A stretch of 44,338 nucleotides of DNA, taken from the NCBI RefSeq assembly GCF_010548245.1, contig NZ_JAAGLR010001180.1, forward strand, positions 1 to 44,338, given 5' to 3'. Below the pieces are notes generated by a model. That model saw nothing but the letters and a program-made list of their open reading frames with translations, had not been told where the DNA came from and did no database searches. Shown piece by piece: positions 15,658 through 23,575 of this stretch (position 1 is the first letter of the stretch; every line of letters starts with the position of its first letter). Origin of the DNA: Streptomyces sp. SID11385 (GTDB lineage: Bacteria > Actinomycetota > Actinomycetes > Streptomycetales > Streptomycetaceae). The translations under genes were made by a program, and so were the position numbers.

Positions 15658-15812
15658 CGGGCGCTCCGATGACGCGGGTGACGGGCCCTCAGCACGCGGC
15701 AGTCGACGGCCCGGGAGAAATCCCCGCGCGCCTCGGCCTCCCGCTCCTCGCGGGCGAGTTGAGTACAGACGACGCAGTGAGTGACCCTCGGGTGAGGGGT
15801 TTCCTGAGGCAT
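15654..15812 (-). CDS. Small CxxC protein (52 residues)
   Basis: The ATG at 15812 opens a 52-residue frame that ends in a TGA overlapping the GTG of the next gene by four bases, the classic coupled arrangement. The product carries CVVC (C13, C16) and a third Cys at 38. The middle is highly charged (LAREEREAEARGDFSRAVDC) and the end is basic, with Arg and His. Three Cys and several His could bind zinc. There is no Shine-Dalgarno sequence. A -10-like CAAGCT (15819-15824, minus strand) lies six bases before the ATG, which fits a leaderless mRNA. The function is unknown. Its position, divergent from an XRE regulator and 123 bases from it, suggests co-regulation. Confidence 0.6.
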   Translation of the reverse strand: MPQETPHPRVTHCVVCTQLAREEREAEARGDFSRAVDCRVLRARHPRHRSAR

Positions 15813-15875
15813 GGCAATAGCTTGCGCCCGGGGGGAGGGGTCGAGTACTTATCTACCGATTCCACCTGCGTGATT

Positions 15876-15888
15876 CGATTCGGAATCG
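15876..15888. promoter_or_regulatory. 13-bp palindrome between the small CxxC gene and the XRE regulator
   Basis: CGATTCGGAATCG is a perfect palindrome around a central G, in the 123-base divergent region and 48 bases before the XRE start. Further GATTC words lie just upstream (15859-15863, 15872-15876). A self-regulatory site of the XRE protein is likely but inferred. Confidence 0.5.
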
Positions 15889-15935
15889 CCAGCGCATCGC
15901 TTCAACGCGTAAGCATGAGGGAGGTGTTGGAACAT

Positions 15936-16769
15936 ATGACCGATTCTCTGGATCCGAACTCTGATTTCTCACCAGCAACTTGGACGTTCAAGACCGAGGT
16001 GCAGAAGCTCCGCGAGCGCCTGGGGCTTTCGCAACGGGCCTTCGCCGCACTGCTCCACTACTCACAAGCCCAGATCGCCAAGGTGGAGAACGGCACCTCG
16101 CCGCCGTCGCTGGCGTTCGCGGCGGCCATGGACGCCGTCGCCAAAACGGGCGAGGTCTACCAGGACATCTTGAAGCGAATGCTTGAGGAGGAAGCGCAGC
16201 CGGAGTGGTTCGGGCCATACCGTGACTTGGAGCGACAAGCGGTACGGATCACGAGCTTCTCCGCCGTCTTCCTGTCGGGCATTCTCCAGATCGAGGAGTA
16301 CGCGGAGGCCGTCTTTCGCGCGGGTTCGCCGAGCAGGGACGATCAGCAGATCCGTGCACTCGTCGCTGAGCGCATGAAGCGTAAAAAGCAGTGGGACAGG
16401 CCCACGCTTCGCAGTGTGTGGCTGTTCATCCATGAGGGCGTGTTGCACACCCCCGTGGGTGGTCCGGAGGTCATGCGCAAACAGATCCAGCATCTGCTGG
16501 AGGTGGCGAAACGACCGCGCGTCATCCTCCAAATTCTGCCCTTCTCGGCTGGGGCGTCACCGTGCCACGTCCCCTTCACGATGTTCACCATGGAGGGCAA
16601 GAATCCTGACATCGTCTATTCCGAATCGCCTACGGGCGGGCAGGTGGACTACAGCCCTGCGGCGCTAGCAGTTACCGTCGAGATCTGCGAGCGTCTGCGC
16701 ATGACCGCCGCGAGTAGAGAAGTCTCGGTGGACATTCTCCGTGCGATGTTGAAGGAGCATGATTCATGA
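15936..16769 (+). CDS. XRE-family regulator with DUF5753 (Scr1/WhiJ-like)
   Basis: This 277-residue DNA-binding protein has an N-terminal helix-turn-helix at about 15-70 (RLGLSQRAFAALLHYSQAQI, then KVENG) and a C-terminal DUF5753 region at about 90-270 (EWFGPYRDLERQAVRI to the end). Such proteins pair with DUF397 proteins. Known pairs of this type in Streptomyces include Scr1/Scr2, reported as activators of antibiotic production, and WhiJ-type developmental regulators. The ATG at 15936 has GGGAGGTG about ten bases upstream, so I prefer it to the ATG at 15915. Codon use has clearly more A and T in third positions than neighbouring genes, which suggests horizontal origin or relaxed selection. 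The stop overlaps the start of the first DUF397 gene. Confidence 0.9.
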   Translation: MTDSLDPNSDFSPATWTFKTEVQKLRERLGLSQRAFAALLHYSQAQIAKVENGTSPPSLAFAAAMDAVAKTGEVYQDILKRMLEEEAQPEWFGPYRDLERQAVRITSFSAVFLSGILQIEEYAEAVFRAGSPSRDDQQIRALVAERMKRKKQWDRPTLRSVWLFIHEGVLHTPVGGPEVMRKQIQHLLEVAKRPRVILQILPFSAGASPCHVPFTMFTMEGKNPDIVYSESPTGGQVDYSPAALAVTVEICERLRMTAASREVSVDILRAMLKEHDS

Positions 16770-16957
16770 CGCAGGTACGACCCAGCCAGTGGACCAAGTC
16801 GAGCTACAGCGGGGCCAGCGGCGGGGACTGCGTAGAGATCGCGCTGGGCCTGGCCGGTGTCCCGGTCCGCGACAGCAAGCGCGCCGACGGTGGCCCGGTC
16901 ATTGAGTTCGCGCGCCCGGCCTTTGCCACCTTCCTCGGCGCGGTCCGCGAGAGCTGA
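16766..16957 (+). CDS. DUF397 protein, first copy
   Basis: This 63-residue DUF397 protein shows the family pattern: W9-x-KSSYSG, a central DCVEIA, then VPVRDSKRADGGPVIEF and a final FxxFLGAVRE. Proteins of this family act with XRE/DUF5753 regulators, as antitoxin-like or co-regulator partners depending on the report. The ATG at 16766 overlaps the XRE stop (ATGA), so the two are made together. The length is normal for the family. The second DUF397 gene follows after 104 bases. Having two copies allows exchangeable partners for one regulator; this is an inference. Confidence 0.9.
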   Translation: MTQVRPSQWTKSSYSGASGGDCVEIALGLAGVPVRDSKRADGGPVIEFARPAFATFLGAVRES

Positions 16958-17061
16958 CCCCGAACGCACACGAGCCCGCTGCCCCACGCCCGGGGCGGCG
17001 GGCTTCGTCGTACCGAACCGTGGGAAGCCCCGTAAAGCAACCCAGCCTGAGGAGGCCCGTC

Positions 17062-17322
17062 ATGACCCGCACATGGATCAAGTCCAGCTACAGCGGCGGC
17101 AACAGCGGCGCCTGCGTCGAGTTGGCCGTGTCCGAACCCACCATCCCCGTCCGCGACAGCAAAACCGCCGCCGACGATGGCCCGGTGGTCGAGTTCGGCC
17201 GCCCCGCCTTCGCCGGCTTCCTGGCCGCTGTCCGGGTGGGGCGGGACGTCCAGGTGCTGCCTGGGAAACCGCCGGGTGTGGCTCGTCCGCGCGTCCCCGC
17301 GCGTGCCCTGACTCGGGGCTGA
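17062..17322 (+). CDS. DUF397 protein, second copy with extended C-terminus
   Basis: This 86-residue paralogue has WIKSSYSGGNSGACVELA and VPVRDSKTA-type elements (here IPVRDSKTA) and ends the family domain at FLAAVR near residue 55. Instead of stopping there it continues for about 30 residues of Val, Pro, Arg and Gly with no family resemblance. A lost stop codon would explain this. The ATG at 17062 has GGAGG at 17051-17055; a longer frame from 17020 lacks support. It is convergent with the TetR gene. It probably came from duplication of the upstream copy or from a separate XRE locus. Confidence 0.85.
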   Translation: MTRTWIKSSYSGGNSGACVELAVSEPTIPVRDSKTAADDGPVVEFGRPAFAGFLAAVRVGRDVQVLPGKPPGVARPRVPARALTRG

Positions 17323-17367
17323 TCACCCTCGCGGGAGCGGCGGCGCCACCCCCTGTCGGGGCATCGG

Positions 17368-18021
17368 TCACGGCTGGGCGGCCCCCTCGGCGGCGTCGAA
17401 GGCGGGCGCGAGCGGGGCCAGTGCCGCGCGGAGTCGGTCGGGCAGGGAGCCGGAGGGCACGACGAGCCCACCGGAGACGGTCTCGGCGGCCTCCGCGTCC
17501 TGGGACGGTGCGAGCCAGCTTTCCAGCGCGATGCGCACCGCCGCCGCCACGCTCGCGGAGAGAACGCGTGCCGTGGGCCCTCCGGCGTCCCCCAGGCGTT
17601 CGGCGAGCACCGTCGTGAGCGGGGGCTCGATGCCGCCGGTGGTGTCGAGGAAGGCGTCCCGCAGGGCGGGGCGGGTGGTGATCAGCAGGAGCGCCCGCTC
17701 TTGGCGCTCGCCGGTGTGCGCGTACTGCTCGGCCACCGCCTCGGTGACGACGTCGGCCAGGCGTACGCCCGGGGGCCGGGCCGCGATCGCCGCCGCGATC
17801 CGCGCCTCCCGGTCGGCGGTCACGGCGGAGACGATCGCCTGCTCGCGACTGGTGAAGTAGTTGTTGTAGGTGCGCGGCGAGACCCCGGCCGCCTCGGCGA
17901 TGTCCTCGACCCGCACCTGATCCGGTCCGCGCTCCACGGCCAGCCGCAGGGCCGCCTCGCGCAGCGCCTCGCGTGTGGCCTGCTTCTTCCGTTCCCGCAG
18001 TCCTGATGGTGGTGTCGTCAC
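17368..18021 (-). CDS. TetR-family repressor
   Basis: This 217-residue regulator has an N-terminal TetR helix-turn-helix at about 10-60 (AALRLAVERGPDQVRVEDIA, then AGVSPRTYNNYFTSREQ) and a helical ligand domain at about 75-205. The GTG at 18021 begins right before the DNA-binding domain and has GAGAGG about nine bases upstream. Between this gene and the divergent TIM-barrel gene lies a 28-bp perfect palindrome, the obvious operator for controlling both. The ligand is unknown. Actinobacterial TetR proteins with a YNNYF recognition helix often control small efflux or metabolic genes. Confidence 0.92.
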   Translation of the reverse strand: MTTPPSGLRERKKQATREALREAALRLAVERGPDQVRVEDIAEAAGVSPRTYNNYFTSREQAIVSAVTADREARIAAAIAARPPGVRLADVVTEAVAEQYAHTGERQERALLLITTRPALRDAFLDTTGGIEPPLTTVLAERLGDAGGPTARVLSASVAAAVRIALESWLAPSQDAEAAETVSGGLVVPSGSLPDRLRAALAPLAPAFDAAEGAAQP

Positions 18022-18045
18022 GGCGCCCAGCCTCTCACGACATAC

Positions 18046-18073
18046 TGCGTGCACGCAAATTTGCGTGCACGCA
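18046..18073. promoter_or_regulatory. 28-bp perfect palindrome, TetR operator
   Basis: TGCGTGCACGCA, itself a palindrome, occurs at 18046-18057 and again at 18062-18073 around AATT. This gives complete 28-bp symmetry and could bind two TetR dimers. A plus-strand -35-like TTGCGT (18061-18066) and -10-like CAGTCT (18084-18089), 17 bases apart, would be covered by a bound repressor. Confidence 0.85.
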
Positions 18074-18123
18074 TTTTTTCTGTCAGTCTCGACGCGACCG
18101 GAACGGACCGAGGGGGCGTCGCC

Positions 18124-19149
18124 ATGCGGGCACGAGGAATGACCTACGACACGGGGCTCGTCGTGCACGGGCGGACATCCCGCGAGCACTTCGACCCTGC
18201 GGTGGTCCGGCGCGAACTGGCCGTCATCCGCGACGACCTGCACTGCGACGCGGTCCAGATCATCGGCGGTGACCCGGAGCGACTGGAACTGGCCGCCGGT
18301 GCCGCCGCCGCGCTGGGCCTGGAGGTGTGGTTCTCGCCCTATCCGCTGGAGCTGGACGCTGAGCGGATCCTCGGGCTCTTCCGCGACTGCGCCGAGCGAG
18401 CGGAACGGCTCCGGCGGCAGGGAGCGGAGGTCGTGTTCGTCGCGGGGGTCGAGCTGAGCGTGATGAACCGCGGGTTCCTGCCCGGGGAGAACCCCGGGGA
18501 GCGGGTCGAGCGACTGATGGGGCGGCCGGAGCGGCGCGGCGCGGCCATGGGCGAACTGGGCGTGCGCGTCAACGCGTTCCTGCGCGAGGCCGCCACCGCG
18601 GTGCGCGCGCGCTTCCGGGGGCGGCTCACGTACGCGGCCATCCAGTTCGAGCAGGTCGACTGGACGCCCTTCGACATCGTGACGTACGAGCTGATCCGTT
18701 CCGCCGAGGTCGCCGACCGGTTCCGTGGGGCGGTGCGCGAACTGGCCCGGGGACCCAAGCCGCTCGCCATCACCGGCTTCGGCACCGCGGCCTACCGGGG
18801 CGCGGGAGACCGGGGCGGGCGGGTGCTCGATGTGGTCGAGCACGATCCGCACACCCGGGCGCCGATACGGCTGAACGGCGTCTACGAGCGGGACGAGGCG
18901 GGCCAGGCCGCGTATCTGGGCGAACTCCTGGAGATCTTCGACAGCGAGGGCGTGGACAGCGCGTTCGTGTTCCTCTTCGCCCTGGCCGGCTATCCGCACC
19001 GCCCGGACGGCGATCCCCGGGACGACCTCGACCGGGCCGGGCTGGGAATCGTGAAACTCCTCGAAGGGCGCCGGGGGCGGGCCTACCCCGACATGGCGTG
19101 GGAGCCCAAGGCCGCCTTCGGGGAGGTGGCGCGGTGCTATCGGAGGTGA
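18124..19149 (+). CDS. Predicted TIM-barrel protein under TetR control, function unknown
   Basis: I recognise no catalytic family with certainty in this 341-residue protein. It begins MRARGMTYDTG and shows alternating strands and helices typical of a (beta/alpha)8 barrel: AVQIIGG, EVWFSPYPLELD, EVVFVAGVELSVMNRGF, LTYAAIQFEQVDW, PLAITGFGTAAYRG, and a late SAFVFLFALAGYPH. Acidic residues at strand ends (E in VAGVELS, E in IQFEQVDW) sit where glycoside hydrolases place catalytic acids, so a hydrolase of a sugar-like substrate is possible. Similar Streptomyces proteins are sometimes labelled abortive-infection or glycosyl hydrolase without proof. The ATG at 18124 has GAGGGGG seven bases upstream; an ATG at 18139 is the alternative. 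It is divergent from the TetR gene. No signal peptide is visible, so it is probably cytoplasmic. Confidence 0.7.
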   Translation: MRARGMTYDTGLVVHGRTSREHFDPAVVRRELAVIRDDLHCDAVQIIGGDPERLELAAGAAAALGLEVWFSPYPLELDAERILGLFRDCAERAERLRRQGAEVVFVAGVELSVMNRGFLPGENPGERVERLMGRPERRGAAMGELGVRVNAFLREAATAVRARFRGRLTYAAIQFEQVDWTPFDIVTYELIRSAEVADRFRGAVRELARGPKPLAITGFGTAAYRGAGDRGGRVLDVVEHDPHTRAPIRLNGVYERDEAGQAAYLGELLEIFDSEGVDSAFVFLFALAGYPHRPDGDPRDDLDRAGLGIVKLLEGRRGRAYPDMAWEPKAAFGEVARCYRR

Positions 19150-19196
19150 CGTGCGCCCACCGGGGCCGTCGGTGGGCGGACGGCGGTCCGGAGGGG

Positions 19197-19709
19197 TCAG
19201 AGAACGCCGCGCAGATCGACCAGTGTCCCGTTCTCCGCCAGGTGGTCGCGGTGGCGGCCTTCGGCGAACAGTTCGCGGAGGTACATACCGGGATAGTCCA
19301 GGACCTCGTCCCGGGCGGCCAGAGCGAGGCGGGCCCGGTACGGGGTGTCGCCGTCGCGGACCAGGACGTCGCACCAGTCCGGCTCGGGGGACTCGACGCC
19401 CGCCAGTACGACGTGGTCCTCCGCCATCTGCCCGACCCAGGCCGCGAGGTCGTCCAGGAGCCAGGCCATGTTCATCCAGGCCGGCGCCGCTGCGGCAGGC
19501 TGCCAGTCGTACGTGCGGCGCGCCTCGCGGCCGGTGCCGGGAGGCGGGCCCTCGCGGTAGACGGGCGGCTGCGCGGGGCCCTCGGTCTCGGTGAACGCGA
19601 CGGATCGGGGGTGGATGCGCAGCGTGGTGAGCCGGAAGCGGTCCTCGCCGAGGTCGAAGGCGGCCTCCGAGGCGTGGGTGAGGAACGCGCTGTCCGCGTC
19701 ACCGGTCAT
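19197..19709 (-). CDS. Acidic cytoplasmic protein coupled to a secreted protein, unknown function
   Basis: I do not recognise this 170-residue protein. It is rich in Asp and Glu, has no signal peptide or membrane span, and contains a Trp-rich centre (YDWQPAAAAPAWMNMAWLLD). The ATG at 19709 lies 11 bases inside the end of the upstream gene for a secreted protein and has no ribosome binding site of its own, so translation is probably coupled to it. An acidic cytoplasmic partner of a basic secreted protein is the pattern of an immunity protein. That is inference, and a metabolic role is equally open. It is convergent with the TIM-barrel gene. Confidence 0.7.
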   Translation of the reverse strand: MTGDADSAFLTHASEAAFDLGEDRFRLTTLRIHPRSVAFTETEGPAQPPVYREGPPPGTGREARRTYDWQPAAAAPAWMNMAWLLDDLAAWVGQMAEDHVVLAGVESPEPDWCDVLVRDGDTPYRARLALAARDEVLDYPGMYLRELFAEGRHRDHLAENGTLVDLRGVL

Positions 19710-20313
19710 GCGGGGCGGACCGGGCGGGGTCGTTCAGACGGTTCGCCAAGGGGGTGTACGAGCTGACGTACTCGTCGTTCCCGGCGGGGGCCGCCGACCG
19801 CTTGTTCTCCTTGGCCAGGGTCGTGCTGACCCAGTTCGGGCAGCGGACGACGCCCTTGCAGTACATGGTGATCACGCCCTTGTCCTGGCCGTCGCGCAGC
19901 ACCTTCTGGTTGACCGAGAGGATCATCTTGTACTGCTTTTCGAGCTTGCACACGCCGTTCCGGCAGCGGTACTTACCGGCGTATCCGGTCAGGTGGTAGG
20001 TCGTCGTCTTCCCCACGCGGTCGCGGTTCGGCGACTTCGCGATGAACTCCACGGCCGAGTACTTCGTGATGTTGTGCTTCTTCTTGACCTTGTTCCAGCC
20101 GAAGCCCTTGTCCCGCGCGCGGTCGTAGTACCCGGCGCGCAGCGAAGCCTTCCCGGGGCCCGAGTAGTCGAGGTGCTTGAGGATCTTGTACGCGGGGTCG
20201 CCGGCCGCCGCGCGGACGCCCGCGCCGGTCGACGCCGTCGCCGGGGTGGCGGTCAGCGCGGCGCATACGGCGGTGGCGGCGAACGCGCTCGCCAGGATCT
20301 TGGCCCGGTTCAC
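19699..20313 (-). CDS. Secreted basic protein with four cysteines, unknown function
   Basis: This 204-residue protein starts with a clear signal peptide (NRAKILASAFAATAVCAAL, cut near ATAS at about 30). The mature part is rich in Lys, Arg and Tyr (KVKKKHNITKY, YKILKHLDYSG) and carries four Cys as CRNGVC and YCKGVVRC, likely two disulfides. A run of basic and aromatic residues suggests binding to nucleic acid, cell wall or membrane. The GTG at 20313 is chosen because it begins the signal peptide and has GGGGAAG upstream. The downstream gene starts 11 bases before this stop. No protease, nuclease or lipase motif is recognisable. It could be a secreted effector or a stress-related cell-wall protein. 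Confidence 0.75.
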   Translation of the reverse strand: MNRAKILASAFAATAVCAALTATPATASTGAGVRAAAGDPAYKILKHLDYSGPGKASLRAGYYDRARDKGFGWNKVKKKHNITKYSAVEFIAKSPNRDRVGKTTTYHLTGYAGKYRCRNGVCKLEKQYKMILSVNQKVLRDGQDKGVITMYCKGVVRCPNWVSTTLAKENKRSAAPAGNDEYVSSYTPLANRLNDPARSAPHDR

Positions 20314-20473
20314 TCCGGTCTTCCCCTCTGCTGGTCCGTGCCCCGTCAAGGAGCGGTACAAAGAGGGACATTACTGTCGATCGCGGTGAACGGGGCCTCG
20401 ATCGGGCGGGCTTGGGGGGCGCGGTGGTGCAAAGGGGTGGTGGCCGGGGGGCGGGCGCGGGCAGGCTGGGCGC

Positions 20474-20848
20474 ATGACCTCTTCCTCGAAGACCGCGCCC
20501 GCCCGGTTCAAGGATCTCTGTCTGGACGCGCGGGATCATCAGGCGCTCGCCGACTGGTGGTGTGCCGCGATGGGGTATGTGCGGCGGGAGGGCGAGGGGC
20601 CGGCCGGGGAGCCGGTGGCCATCGTCGACGCGGCGGGAGGCGGACCCTTGATCTGGGTGTGCCCCGTGCCCGAGGGCAAGGTGGTCAAGAACCGGATGCA
20701 CATCGACGTGTACGGGGATGTCGAGCGGCTGCGCGGACTGGGTGCGCGGGTCGTCGCGGAGCCCGACGTGGAGAAGGGCGTCCCCTGGCACGTCATGCAA
20801 GATCCCGAGGGGAACGAGTTCTGCGTGTTCGTGCCGCCCGCGGCCTGA
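20474..20848 (+). CDS. VOC (glyoxalase-like) family protein
   Basis: This 124-residue single-module VOC protein of the Glyoxalase_6 type has FKDLCLDARDHQALADWWCA at the start, the paired NRMHIDV strand, and DPEGNEFCVF near the end. The positions of H (in MHIDV) and E (in NEFCVF) match metal ligands of active VOC enzymes, but a first ligand His is absent. It may therefore bind a small molecule rather than catalyse. The ATG at 20474 lies six bases after CAGGCT, a weak -10-like hexamer, and has no Shine-Dalgarno sequence, so a leaderless mRNA is possible. It is divergent from the secreted protein gene. Confidence 0.88.
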   Translation: MTSSSKTAPARFKDLCLDARDHQALADWWCAAMGYVRREGEGPAGEPVAIVDAAGGGPLIWVCPVPEGKVVKNRMHIDVYGDVERLRGLGARVVAEPDVEKGVPWHVMQDPEGNEFCVFVPPAA

Positions 20849-20935
20849 GCCTTGGCGCCGGACCCGCGAGGCGCGGTCAGGCTGAGGCCCGGCCGCCCGC
20901 GCCCGGCGCCCGCGTGCGTCCCCGGGGGGAGGGTG

Positions 20936-21427
20936 TCAGCCGTACATCCTTCGCATCGCGTACTCGACCATCTCCTCGACCGCCTTCGCGTCGAAGACGA
21001 TGCGGTGCTCGCCCTCCATGTCCAGGACGAAGCCGTAGCCGGTGGGGAGGAGGTCCAGGACCTCCGCGCCCGTGATCACGAAGTACTTCGAGTCCTTGCC
21101 CGCGTAGCGGCGCAGTTCCTTCAGCGAGGTGAACATCGGGATCACGGGCTGCTGCGTGTTGTGCAGGGCCAGGAAGCCGGGGGTGTCGCCGCGCGGGCAG
21201 TAGACCTTCGACGCGGCGAAGATCTGCTGGAAGTCGTCCGAGGTGAACTGGCCGGTCGTGAAGGCGCGGACCGCCTCGGCGAGGGAGGGCGGGGACGGCT
21301 CGGGGTAGAGCGGGGGCTGCTGCTGGCCGTACGTGTCCTGCTGCTGGCCGTAGCCGCCGGGCTGGGGCTGCTGCGGCGGCTGCGCGTACTGCTGCTGGGC
21401 GCCCGCGTTCGGGTCGTAGCCGTACAT
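20936..21427 (-). CDS. SseB-like N-terminal domain protein
   Basis: This 163-residue protein has a Gln/Pro/Tyr/Gly-rich N-terminus of about 45 residues (repeats of YGQQQ type) and an SseB-type domain at about 50-160. That domain has VYCPRGDTPGFLALH, PVIPMFTSLKELRRY and VLDLLPTGYGFVLDMEG. The family is named after SseB but its function in actinobacteria is not established. It may be a scaffold or secretion-linked protein. It starts at the ATG at 21427. The disordered Gln/Tyr-rich head resembles low-complexity interaction regions. It is divergent from the acyl-CoA dehydrogenase gene across 255 bases. Confidence 0.8.
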   Translation of the reverse strand: MYGYDPNAGAQQQYAQPPQQPQPGGYGQQQDTYGQQQPPLYPEPSPPSLAEAVRAFTTGQFTSDDFQQIFAASKVYCPRGDTPGFLALHNTQQPVIPMFTSLKELRRYAGKDSKYFVITGAEVLDLLPTGYGFVLDMEGEHRIVFDAKAVEEMVEYAMRRMYG

Positions 21428-21542
21428 GGGGGAAAGAGTACCGAGGTGGTACGGGGGCCGGGAGGGCCGTGAGGGGAGCGGGCTCCGGGGGCCGGAGTGA
21501 CGACTTCCTCATTCGCCCGGGCCGTCAGGGCTTGCGTCTTAT

Positions 21543-21554
21543 TACTCGCGGGTA
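21543..21554. promoter_or_regulatory. Operator-like palindrome TACTCGCGGGTA upstream of the acyl-CoA dehydrogenase
   Basis: The site is symmetric except for one T/G pair (TAC-T-CGCG-G-GTA). It lies in an A/T-richer patch 129 bases before the start codon, followed by TAGCTACCAGCCGGTA. Such sites upstream of fatty-acid degradation genes usually bind TetR-type FadR repressors; the link is inferred. Confidence 0.45.
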
Positions 21555-21682
21555 GCATCATCGTAGCTACCAGCCGGTACAGGTACGCGTGCGCGTGGGC
21601 ATCCCGTACTGATATCGGCTTGTATGTCTGATACGTCCGGGTGGAGGGCAGCCTCCCCGTACCGCGCAAGGGAGCCGTCGCC

Positions 21683-23509
21683 GTGGGGCACTACAAGTCG
21701 AATCTCCGAGACATCGAGTTCAACCTCTTCGAGGTCCTGGGCCGCGACAAGGTCTACGGTTCGGGTCCCTTCGCCGAGATGGACGCCGAGACCGCGAAGT
21801 CGATCCTCGCCGAGCTGGCCCGGCTCTCCGAGAACGAGCTGGCCGAGTCCTTCGCCGACGCGGACCGCAACCCGCCCGTCTTCGACCCCGAGACGAACAC
21901 CGCGCCCGTACCGGAGACGTTCAAGAAGTCCTACAAGGCGTTCATGGACTCCGAGTACTGGCGCCTCGGCCTGCCCGAGGAGATCGGCGGCACCACCGCC
22001 CCGCGCTCCCTCATCTGGGCGTACGCGGAACTCATCCTCGGCGCCAACCCGGCCATCTGGATGTACTCCTCCGGGCCGGCCTTCGCCGGCATCCTCTTCG
22101 ACGAGGGCAACGAGGCGCAGAAGAAGGTCGCGGAGATCGCCGTCGAGCGGCAGTGGGGCTCGACCATGGTCCTCACCGAGCCGGACGCCGGTTCGGACGT
22201 CGGCGCGGGCCGTACGAAGGCGATCGAGCAGGCCGACGGCAGCTGGCACATCGAGGGCGTGAAGCGCTTCATCACGTCCGGCGAGCACGACATGTCGGAG
22301 AACATCCTCCACTACGTTCTCGCGCGCCCCGAGGGCGGCAAGCCCGGCACCAAGGGCCTCTCGCTCTTCCTCGTGCCGAAGTACGAGTTCGACTGGGAGA
22401 CCGGCGAGCTGGGCGAGCGCAACGGCGTCTACGCGACGAACGTCGAGCACAAGATGGGCCTCAAGGCGTCCAACACGTGCGAGATGACCTTCGGCGACCG
22501 CCACCCCGCCAAGGGCTGGCTCATCGGCGACAAGCACGACGGCATCCGCCAGATGTTCCGCATCATCGAGTTCGCCCGCATGATGGTCGGCACGAAGGCC
22601 ATCGCGACCCTCTCCACCGGCTACCTCAACGCGCTGGAGTACGCCAAGGAGCGCGTGCAGGGTCCCGACCTCGCGAACTTCACCGACAAGACCGCGCCCA
22701 AGGTCACCATCACGCACCACCCCGACGTGCGCCGCTCGCTCATGACGCAGAAGGCGTACGCGGAGGGTATGCGCGCGCTCGTCATGCACACCGCCGCCGT
22801 CCAGGACTCGATCGCCGTCAAGGAGGCCGCGGGCGAGGACGCCGCCGAGCTGCACGCCCTCAACGACCTGCTCCTCCCGATCGTCAAGGGCTACGGCTCC
22901 GAGAAGTCCTACGAGCAGCTCGCGCAGTCGCTCCAGACCTTCGGCGGCTCCGGCTACCTCCAGGAGTACCCGGTCGAGCAGTACATCCGGGACGCCAAGA
23001 TCGACACCCTCTACGAGGGCACGACGGCGATCCAGGGCCAGGACTTCTTCTTCCGCAAGATCGTCCGCAACCAGGGCGCCGCGCTGAACTCCGTCGCGGA
23101 GGACATCAAGAAGTTCCTCGCGGTCGGGCCCGGCGGCGAGACGCTGGCCGCCGCGCGCGGTGAGCTGGCGAAGGCCGCCGGTGAGCTGGAGGCCCTGGTC
23201 GGCGCGATGCTCACGCAGCTCGCCGCCACCCAGGAGAACGCCCGCGAGATCTACAAGGTCGGCCTCAACACCTCGCGCCTGCTGCTCGCCGCCGGTGACG
23301 TCGTCGTCGGCTACCTGCTGCTGCGCGGCGCGGCCGTCGCCGAGGAGAAGCTCGCCTCGGCCTCCTCGAAGGACAAGCACTTCTACGAGGGCAAGATCGC
23401 GGCCGCCAAGTTCTTCGCGGCCAACATCCTGCCCCGCGTCGCGGTCGAGCGGGCGCTTGCCGAGTCGACGGACCTGGAGCTGATGGACCTGCCGGAGGAG
23501 GCGTTCTGA
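21683..23509 (+). CDS. Large acyl-CoA dehydrogenase (FadE5-like)
   Basis: This 608-residue FAD enzyme oxidises acyl-CoA in fatty-acid beta-oxidation. It is of the long FadE5 type, with an extra N-terminal helical part and a C-terminal extra domain at about 470-600. Seen here: the FAD-binding stretch [19 protein letters not shown] at about 170, the acyl-CoA dehydrogenase middle and C-terminal domains, and the catalytic Glu in [18 protein letters not shown] (E445). The GTG at 21683 has AAGGGAG seven bases upstream and gives the family start [18 protein letters not shown]. No electron-transfer flavoprotein genes are near. A strong hairpin follows the stop, so the gene is monocistronic. Confidence 0.93.
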   Translation: MGHYKSNLRDIEFNLFEVLGRDKVYGSGPFAEMDAETAKSILAELARLSENELAESFADADRNPPVFDPETNTAPVPETFKKSYKAFMDSEYWRLGLPEEIGGTTAPRSLIWAYAELILGANPAIWMYSSGPAFAGILFDEGNEAQKKVAEIAVERQWGSTMVLTEPDAGSDVGAGRTKAIEQADGSWHIEGVKRFITSGEHDMSENILHYVLARPEGGKPGTKGLSLFLVPKYEFDWETGELGERNGVYATNVEHKMGLKASNTCEMTFGDRHPAKGWLIGDKHDGIRQMFRIIEFARMMVGTKAIATLSTGYLNALEYAKERVQGPDLANFTDKTAPKVTITHHPDVRRSLMTQKAYAEGMRALVMHTAAVQDSIAVKEAAGEDAAELHALNDLLLPIVKGYGSEKSYEQLAQSLQTFGGSGYLQEYPVEQYIRDAKIDTLYEGTTAIQGQDFFFRKIVRNQGAALNSVAEDIKKFLAVGPGGETLAAARGELAKAAGELEALVGAMLTQLAATQENAREIYKVGLNTSRLLLAAGDVVVGYLLLRGAAVAEEKLASASSKDKHFYEGKIAAAKFFAANILPRVAVERALAESTDLELMDLPEEAF

Positions 23510-23546
23510 GCCCTGTGCGCGCAGAGCGCTGAGGCTTCGGCGCGAT

Positions 23547-23575
23547 CGGCCGCTCCCGTTTGTCGGGGGCGGCCG
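23547..23575 (+). terminator. Terminator of the acyl-CoA dehydrogenase gene
   Basis: CGGCCGCTCCCG (23547-23558) pairs with CGGGGGCGGCCG (23564-23575) with one G-T pair and a 5-base loop. Its 3' arm merges into the first unit of the 23-bp repeat array. Confidence 0.75.
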
